Shown here piece after piece: positions 17,001 through 21,117 of a stretch of DNA of 21,117 bases. Source of the DNA: Massilia sp. (GTDB lineage: Bacteria > Pseudomonadota > Gammaproteobacteria > Burkholderiales > Burkholderiaceae_D). The notes beneath the pieces were generated by a model, which worked only from the letters and a program-made list of their open reading frames with translations, made no database searches and was not told the origin of the DNA. Where the stretch lies: assembly GCA_028291845.1 (NCBI GenBank), contig JAQGNM010000094.1, forward strand, positions 1 through 21,117, in the 5' to 3' direction. The translations under genes were made by a program, and so were the position numbers. The number at the start of each line of letters is the position of its first letter. Within the stretch, counting starts at the first letter, position 1.

Positions 17001-19781
17001 TTAAAACGAGTATCGCGCTCCGGCCTTGAAGTAACGGCCAATCGCGCCCGAAGCGTCCATCGGGTTGTAGCTCATGCCGCCGTAGGTCAATGGATCGAGC
17101 GGAGCGATCTTGTCGAAGACGTTGTTGATCGAACCGAACAATTGCAGGTTCTTGCTCAGGTTGTAGCGTGCCGACAGGTCGATCGCGGTGAACGAGGCCA
17201 GTTTGCAGCCGTTCGGTGCAGCGGTGCCATCGGCAAATTTCGATGCGCAGCCGTCGCCTTCAAACAGGATGTTCTTCATGTCCGAACGGTAGTTGGCGGT
17301 GGCCGTCACGTTCAGGGCATTCCAGTCCCAGCCGGCGACCAGGCTGATCTTGTCTTTCGGGGTACCGGCGCAGTTCGAGGTATCGCAGTTGCCGTGGGTG
17401 CCGGCGTACTGGTAGCGCAGGGTTGCCGACTCGGTGCGTACCCACGAAGCGACGTGGGTCCAGGTCAGGCCCAGGGTGCCGCGGCCATACTCGCCCATCG
17501 GGATGCGCTGCTTGATATCCAGATCGACGCCCTTGACTTCGGTGAAGCTCGAATTGCGGTATGGCGCCTGGGTCAGCAGCACGCTGCCGGAATTCGGAAT
17601 CACCGCGCCGTTTGCGTCAACCAGGTTGTTGTCCGAACGCAGAGCGCTCGGCAGGGCGGCAGCTTCCGAGTACGACAGCGGATTGATCTCGTCGGTGCGC
17701 TTGATCTTCCAGGCGTCGAGCGACATGCTGGTGTTGTTGAGCGGATCCCAGACGACGCCCAGGGTGACGCCCTTGGATTTTTCAGGACGCAGGTCCGGGT
17801 TGCTCAGCTTGAGCGCGGTGATCGATGCCGAGCAGTCGTTGGTGCTGGCGCCAGGCGCCGGGGTGCCGTTCGGGCAGCGCACCGGATCGCGCGCGGTGGC
17901 AGTGCCGACCGACAGCGAGTTGCCCGATTCGGCGCCGCTCGGGGCGCGGAAGCCTTCCGAATAGGTGCCGCGCAGGGCGAAGGTGCGCAGCGGCGTCCAC
18001 TTGGCGCCCAGTTTCGGCGTGGTCGACGAGAACTGGCTGTACTTGTCGTAACGGGCGGCGGCGGACAGTTCGACCGTCTTGATGATCGGCGCGGCCACTT
18101 CGACGAACACGGCGGAGATGTTCTGGTCGCCGAACGCCGCGGTGTAGTTCGAATTGATCGAGCCGTTGTCGGTGCCCGACAGCGAAGGGTTGGACAGCTT
18201 CTCGCGGCGGTGCTCGGCGCCGACGGCAACGCCGAGTGCGCCGCCAGGCAACTGCATCAGTTCGCGCGAGGCCTTGAAGTCGATCATGTCGAGCTTGGTG
18301 GTCGAGTGCGAGGTCGCGGTGGTCGCCAGCGCGGCGTACAGCGCGGCCGAGTTCCTGCCTGCCTGGGCGCCCAGGTAGTACGGGAAGTACGGGCTGGCGG
18401 AATTGCCCAGCGCGTCTTTCAGCACGTTCATGTTGATCATGTTGCTGTAGGCGAGATCGAGTTTCGACTCGGAATGCACAAAGGCGGTATCGAAATCCCA
18501 GCCGGCGTAATTGCCCTTGGCGCCGAGCACCAGGCGGTTGAAAGTGTTGTCGACCGAACGGGTGCTGGCACCGATGTCGAAGGCCGAGTAACGCACGCGC
18601 ACCGGCACGCCGTATGGATTTTGTGGATGGTTGGCGGCCAGCACGATGGTGGTGCCGGCGCCGGAGCCGTAGTTGATCACGCCGGCGCGGGTGGTCGGAT
18701 TGGAGAACACCACGGTTGGGGTGATGCTGGCCGGTACCAGGGTGAAGGCGGTATCGCGCTTCGAGTAACCGGCTTCGGCGTAGATCTGCAGGTCGCTGTT
18801 GATGACCTTGGTGCCGCGCGCGTACAAGTTGCCGCCGTTGATTTGCGGCTGCATCGAGCGGAACTGGTCCTGGTGCCATACGCAGCCGTTGGCCGGCACC
18901 GGCTGTACCGAGGTCGACAGCGCGTTGCAGCCTGGCAGGAATTCATAGGCCAGGGTCAGCGGATTGCGGATCGCGCCCACCGGGGTGGCGCCAGGCACAC
19001 CGCCACGCACGTCGCCGGAAGCGAACTGGGTCGCCAGCGGGTAGCCCCATGGGCGGATGTCGCCGTGACCGATCCAGGCGCGGTCGGCGCGGTCCTTGTT
19101 GAGCAGCTCATTATTTTGGAACAGTTCGGCGTTCAGCAGGATGTTGTAGCCGTCGGCGTCCAGATCGCCCTTGCCCCAGGTGACCGAACCCTTTTGCATT
19201 TCGCCGTCACGGTATCTCGAGGTGCCCAGTTCGACCTTGGCGGTCAAGCCCTGATAGTTCTTTTTCAGAATGATGTTGACGACGCCGGCGATGGCGTCGG
19301 CGCCGTAGGTCGACGAGGCGCCGTCCTTGAGGATTTCAATGCGCTCGACCGCTTCCATCGGCACGGTCGACAGGTCGGTGAAGCTCTTCTGGCCGTCATC
19401 GGCGCGGGCGAACGGCGCCATGCGGCGGCCGTTGAGCAGCACCAGGGTGGAGGTCGCGCCCAGGCCGCGCAGCGAGATGGCGGTCGAACCGGCGGCGAAA
19501 CCATTGCCGAAGCCGGTCGGCAGCGAGCCGGCGCCGTCAGCGGTCAGCGTTTGCAGATATTCGGCAACGGTGCCCTTGCCCGATTTGGCGAGGTCGGCGG
19601 CGGTCACCACCTGTACTGGCGACGCCGTCTCGGCGGTGGCGCGCTTGATGCTCGAACCGGTGATTTCCACACGTTGCAGTGGCGCGGCCGACACGCTCTC
19701 CTGCGCCAGGGCCGGCTGAGCGAAGGCAATGGTTGCCAGGGCCAGCGAGACCGCCTGTGCGACGGTTGTTTTTTTGTACAT
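17001..19781 (-). CDS. TonB-dependent outer-membrane receptor (paralogue 2)
   Basis: This is an outer-membrane active transporter, 926 aa. The signal peptide MYKKTTVAQAVSLALATIAF continues to a cleavage site near ALA-QE (26/27). A TonB-box-like RVEITGS follows at 37-43. The plug (about 55-172) has LRGLGATSTLVLLNGRR and AVERIEILKDGASSTYGADAIAGVVNIIL; the barrel follows, ending in phenylalanine. ATG 19781 has GGAG five bases upstream; the longer frame to 19826 lacks a signal peptide at its front. It shares domain order and many segments with the receptor at 12435-15326. The substrate is unknown. It is divergent from a peptide-type ABC permease, which suggests peptide-like cargo, but only by context. 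A 21-bp palindrome lies 209 bases upstream of the ATG. Confidence 0.97.
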   Translation of the reverse strand: MYKKTTVAQAVSLALATIAFAQPALAQESVSAAPLQRVEITGSSIKRATAETASPVQVVTAADLAKSGKGTVAEYLQTLTADGAGSLPTGFGNGFAAGSTAISLRGLGATSTLVLLNGRRMAPFARADDGQKSFTDLSTVPMEAVERIEILKDGASSTYGADAIAGVVNIILKKNYQGLTAKVELGTSRYRDGEMQKGSVTWGKGDLDADGYNILLNAELFQNNELLNKDRADRAWIGHGDIRPWGYPLATQFASGDVRGGVPGATPVGAIRNPLTLAYEFLPGCNALSTSVQPVPANGCVWHQDQFRSMQPQINGGNLYARGTKVINSDLQIYAEAGYSKRDTAFTLVPASITPTVVFSNPTTRAGVINYGSGAGTTIVLAANHPQNPYGVPVRVRYSAFDIGASTRSVDNTFNRLVLGAKGNYAGWDFDTAFVHSESKLDLAYSNMINMNVLKDALGNSASPYFPYYLGAQAGRNSAALYAALATTATSHSTTKLDMIDFKASRELMQLPGGALGVAVGAEHRREKLSNPSLSGTDNGSINSNYTAAFGDQNISAVFVEVAAPIIKTVELSAAARYDKYSQFSSTTPKLGAKWTPLRTFALRGTYSEGFRAPSGAESGNSLSVGTATARDPVRCPNGTPAPGASTNDCSASITALKLSNPDLRPEKSKGVTLGVVWDPLNNTSMSLDAWKIKRTDEINPLSYSEAAALPSALRSDNNLVDANGAVIPNSGSVLLTQAPYRNSSFTEVKGVDLDIKQRIPMGEYGRGTLGLTWTHVASWVRTESATLRYQYAGTHGNCDTSNCAGTPKDKISLVAGWDWNALNVTATANYRSDMKNILFEGDGCASKFADGTAAPNGCKLASFTAIDLSARYNLSKNLQLFGSINNVFDKIAPLDPLTYGGMSYNPMDASGAIGRYFKAGARYSF

Positions 19782-19848
19782 GGTGACTCCGGTATTGACG
19801 TGATTGAAATGACTGCTGCGGGGCATACATATTCGCCTGGGGGGCGCA

Positions 19849-19871
19849 AAACGAGAAAAATTTTCCCGTTT
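19849..19871. promoter_or_regulatory. 23-bp near-palindrome in the receptor 2 leader
   Basis: AAACG-A-GAAAA and TTTTC-C-CGTTT are arranged symmetrically around 19860 with one mismatch. It lies 68 bases upstream of the ATG, probably in the 5' untranslated region. It could be an operator or a chance A/T-rich symmetry. Confidence 0.25.
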
Positions 19872-19943
19872 CCAGTTTGCAACGAAAGCAGTTTGATCGT
19901 GACGCTTGAAAATATTGGAAGAAACAATCTTTCAGGCGGAGTC

Positions 19944-19972
19944 ATCTGACCACCGGCGTATACGGGTGTCAA
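19944..19972 (-). promoter_or_regulatory. Candidate promoter of receptor 2
   Basis: On the minus strand a perfect TTGACA (19972-19967) is followed after 17 bases by TCAGAT (19949-19944), a poor -10. Transcription would start near 19937, leaving a leader of about 155 bases. Confidence 0.38.
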
Positions 19973-19989
19973 TACCACGCACACGGCGC

Positions 19990-20010
19990 ATTTGTAGTGG
20001 TACAACAAAT
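19990..20010. promoter_or_regulatory. 21-bp palindrome, probable operator
   Basis: The halves ATTTGTnGT and ACnACAAAT flank a three-base centre, so 16 of 18 half-site bases are symmetric. It lies about 17 bases upstream of the candidate -35. The shape suits a dimeric regulator (GntR- or LacI-like); which one is not known. Confidence 0.5.
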
Positions 20011-20326
20011 TTGCTGCCAAGCAGTCCGCTTGTGACGTCCTATTTTGCATTGCAACATAAACATCCAAGGCGAGTAAGCAGATGTAAAGTAGGGTGAATT
20101 GGATGTTATCGCAGCAATTCGGCGGCGATTGCTGCATCGCGGTACGACGTGCATATCAAAAATATTTATTTTGCTGTGCTTGCGCGGTCCGTTTTGTGCA
20201 GTAAGTAATGTGTTGTATGCCAACAACAAAATTCGCGGGACTGGCGGAGGGCGGATTTTGCCGCCGCTGCGCCGATATGCGTTATTGTTACGGCTTTTTA
20301 ACGCACCCGGCCGTCCCAGCGCTCCT

Positions 20327-21117
20327 ATGCTTGCCTATATTCTGCGTCGCCTGTGGCAGATGCTGCCCACGATGGCGGGGGTGGTGTTGCTGGTGTTCGC
20401 CCTGTTCAACTGGGTCGGCGGCGATCCCGCTTATCTGCTGGCGGGCAAAATGTCTTCTGCCGAACAAATCGCCAACATCCGCCGCCAGCTCGGCGTCGAT
20501 CAGCCGGTGTGGGTCCAGCTCGGCATTTTTGTCCGGCAAATCATCACCTTTGATTTCGGCAACGCCTGGAGCACAGGCGAACCGGTCCGGCACATCATCG
20601 CCAGCCGGCTGGGACCGTCGTTGACGGTGCTGATTCCCCTGACCGTCCTCGAGACGGTGATCGGGGTGGCGCTGGCGCTGGCGATCGCCTTCGTGCGCGG
20701 CTCGCTGACGGACCGCGCGGTGATGGTCGCCTGCACCGTCGGCATGTCGATTTCGATCCTGGTCTACATCGGCGTGTTTCAATACGCGCTGGCTTACCGG
20801 CTCGGCTGGTTTCCGGTGCAGGGCTGGGGCGAGCGCCTCGGCGAAAACCTGCTGCATTACGCCGCCTTGCCGATCCTGATCGGCCTGGCCGTCTCGATCG
20901 CTCCCACCTTGCGCCTGTACCGCAGCTTCGTGCTCGACGAAGCGGGCCAGGATTACGTGCGCACCGCGCGCCAAGGGCTTGTCGGAACGGCGCATCCTGT
21001 GGGTGCACGTGTTGCGCAATGCCGCCATTCCCATCATCACCCATGTGATGGCCAATTTGCCGGCCTTGTTGATCGGCGCGTTTTTGCTCGAACGTTTTTT
21101 CGGCATTCCCGGCATCG
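20327..21117 (+). CDS. DppB/OppB-family ABC transporter permease, 3' truncated by window, with frameshift
   Basis: This is an inner-membrane permease of the binding-protein-dependent transport family, dipeptide/oligopeptide/nickel branch. The N-terminus MLAYILRRLWQMLPTMAGVV is typical: a basic start and first helix at about 10-30. The family segment IRRQLGVDQPVWVQ follows, then helices near 98-123, 133-157 and 177-195, and the EAA loop DEAGQDYVRTAR at 204-215. After R215 the frame breaks: the expected AKGLSERRILWVHVLRN continues only in the next frame from 20970, through LLIGAFLLERFFGIPGI to the window end. This fits loss of one GC pair from a GCGCGC run at about 20966-20971. There is no clear Shine-Dalgarno. 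Whether the gene is broken or the base call is wrong cannot be decided here. Confidence 0.88.
   Translation, partial: MLAYILRRLWQMLPTMAGVVLLVFALFNWVGGDPAYLLAGKMSSAEQIANIRRQLGVDQPVWVQLGIFVRQIITFDFGNAWSTGEPVRHIIASRLGPSLTVLIPLTVLETVIGVALALAIAFVRGSLTDRAVMVACTVGMSISILVYIGVFQYALAYRLGWFPVQGWGERLGENLLHYAALPILIGLAVSIAPTLRLYRSFVLDEAGQDYVRTARQGLVGTAHPVGARVAQCRHSHHHPCDGQFAGLVDRRVFARTFFRHSRH

Larger units (their letters stand above)
16888..17002. repeat. Terminator module, copy B (inverted relative to 10024-10139)
   Basis: Read on the minus strand from the receptor stop codon it repeats copy A: A/T-rich hairpin, GCCTCGGG hairpin, then CGCAACCCCGATTCAGATC. Unlike copy A, the last hairpin is intact here. 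Confidence 0.85.
19782..20326. other. Divergent intergenic region, receptor 2 / ABC permease
   Basis: These 545 bases are A/T-richer than the genes. They hold a near-palindrome close to the receptor start, a candidate receptor promoter and a 21-bp palindrome. I see no RNA gene and no convincing permease promoter. Short frames here have no gene-like character. Confidence 0.5.

Overview
The window is about 21 kb of high-GC DNA. Gene content and protein style (glnE, a YhdP-family gene, a nitrilase-family gene, tldD, an AroG-type DAHP synthase, large TonB-dependent receptors) suggest a betaproteobacterium of the Burkholderiales, most likely Oxalobacteraceae (Massilia / Janthinobacterium / Duganella group). 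This placement comes from recognising families, not from a search.

Left part (1-10025) is housekeeping. The 3' end of an unrecognised gene converges on glnE (minus strand). A plus-strand run then follows: yhdP, a carbon-nitrogen hydrolase and tldD, closely spaced and probably one operon. It covers outer-membrane lipid homeostasis, repair-type amidase chemistry and TldD/TldE proteolysis.

Middle part (10026-12434) is a lower-GC accessory island. It holds two unrecognised small plus-strand genes (151 and 117 aa), a 29-aa and a 55-aa candidate ORF, and what I read as the decayed end of an Rhs/YD-repeat core gene. The two small genes look like orphan immunity-type genes left at an Rhs locus. Four REP-like repeat copies lie around the island, two in each orientation. 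A related terminator-containing module sits directly after tldD and again, inverted, about 6.8 kb away between aroG and the second receptor.

Right part (12435-21117) has two paralogous minus-strand TonB-dependent receptors flanking a plus-strand DAHP synthase gene (aroG). The best finding is upstream of aroG: a strong promoter, a 22-codon leader ORF with five TTT Phe codons and one Tyr codon within eight residues, a GC-rich segment at the leader stop codon, and a perfect intrinsic terminator 36 bases before the aroG start. The segment at the stop codon is complementary to the ascending arm of the terminator. This has the layout of a phenylalanine-responsive ribosome-mediated attenuator controlling entry into the shikimate pathway.

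The window ends in a DppB/OppB-type ABC permease gene, divergent from the second receptor. As given, it carries a frameshift inside the EAA loop (about 20969-20972), which is either a real mutation or a base-calling error in a short GC run. A 21-bp palindrome lies between receptor and permease, and a related half-site lies upstream of the other receptor.
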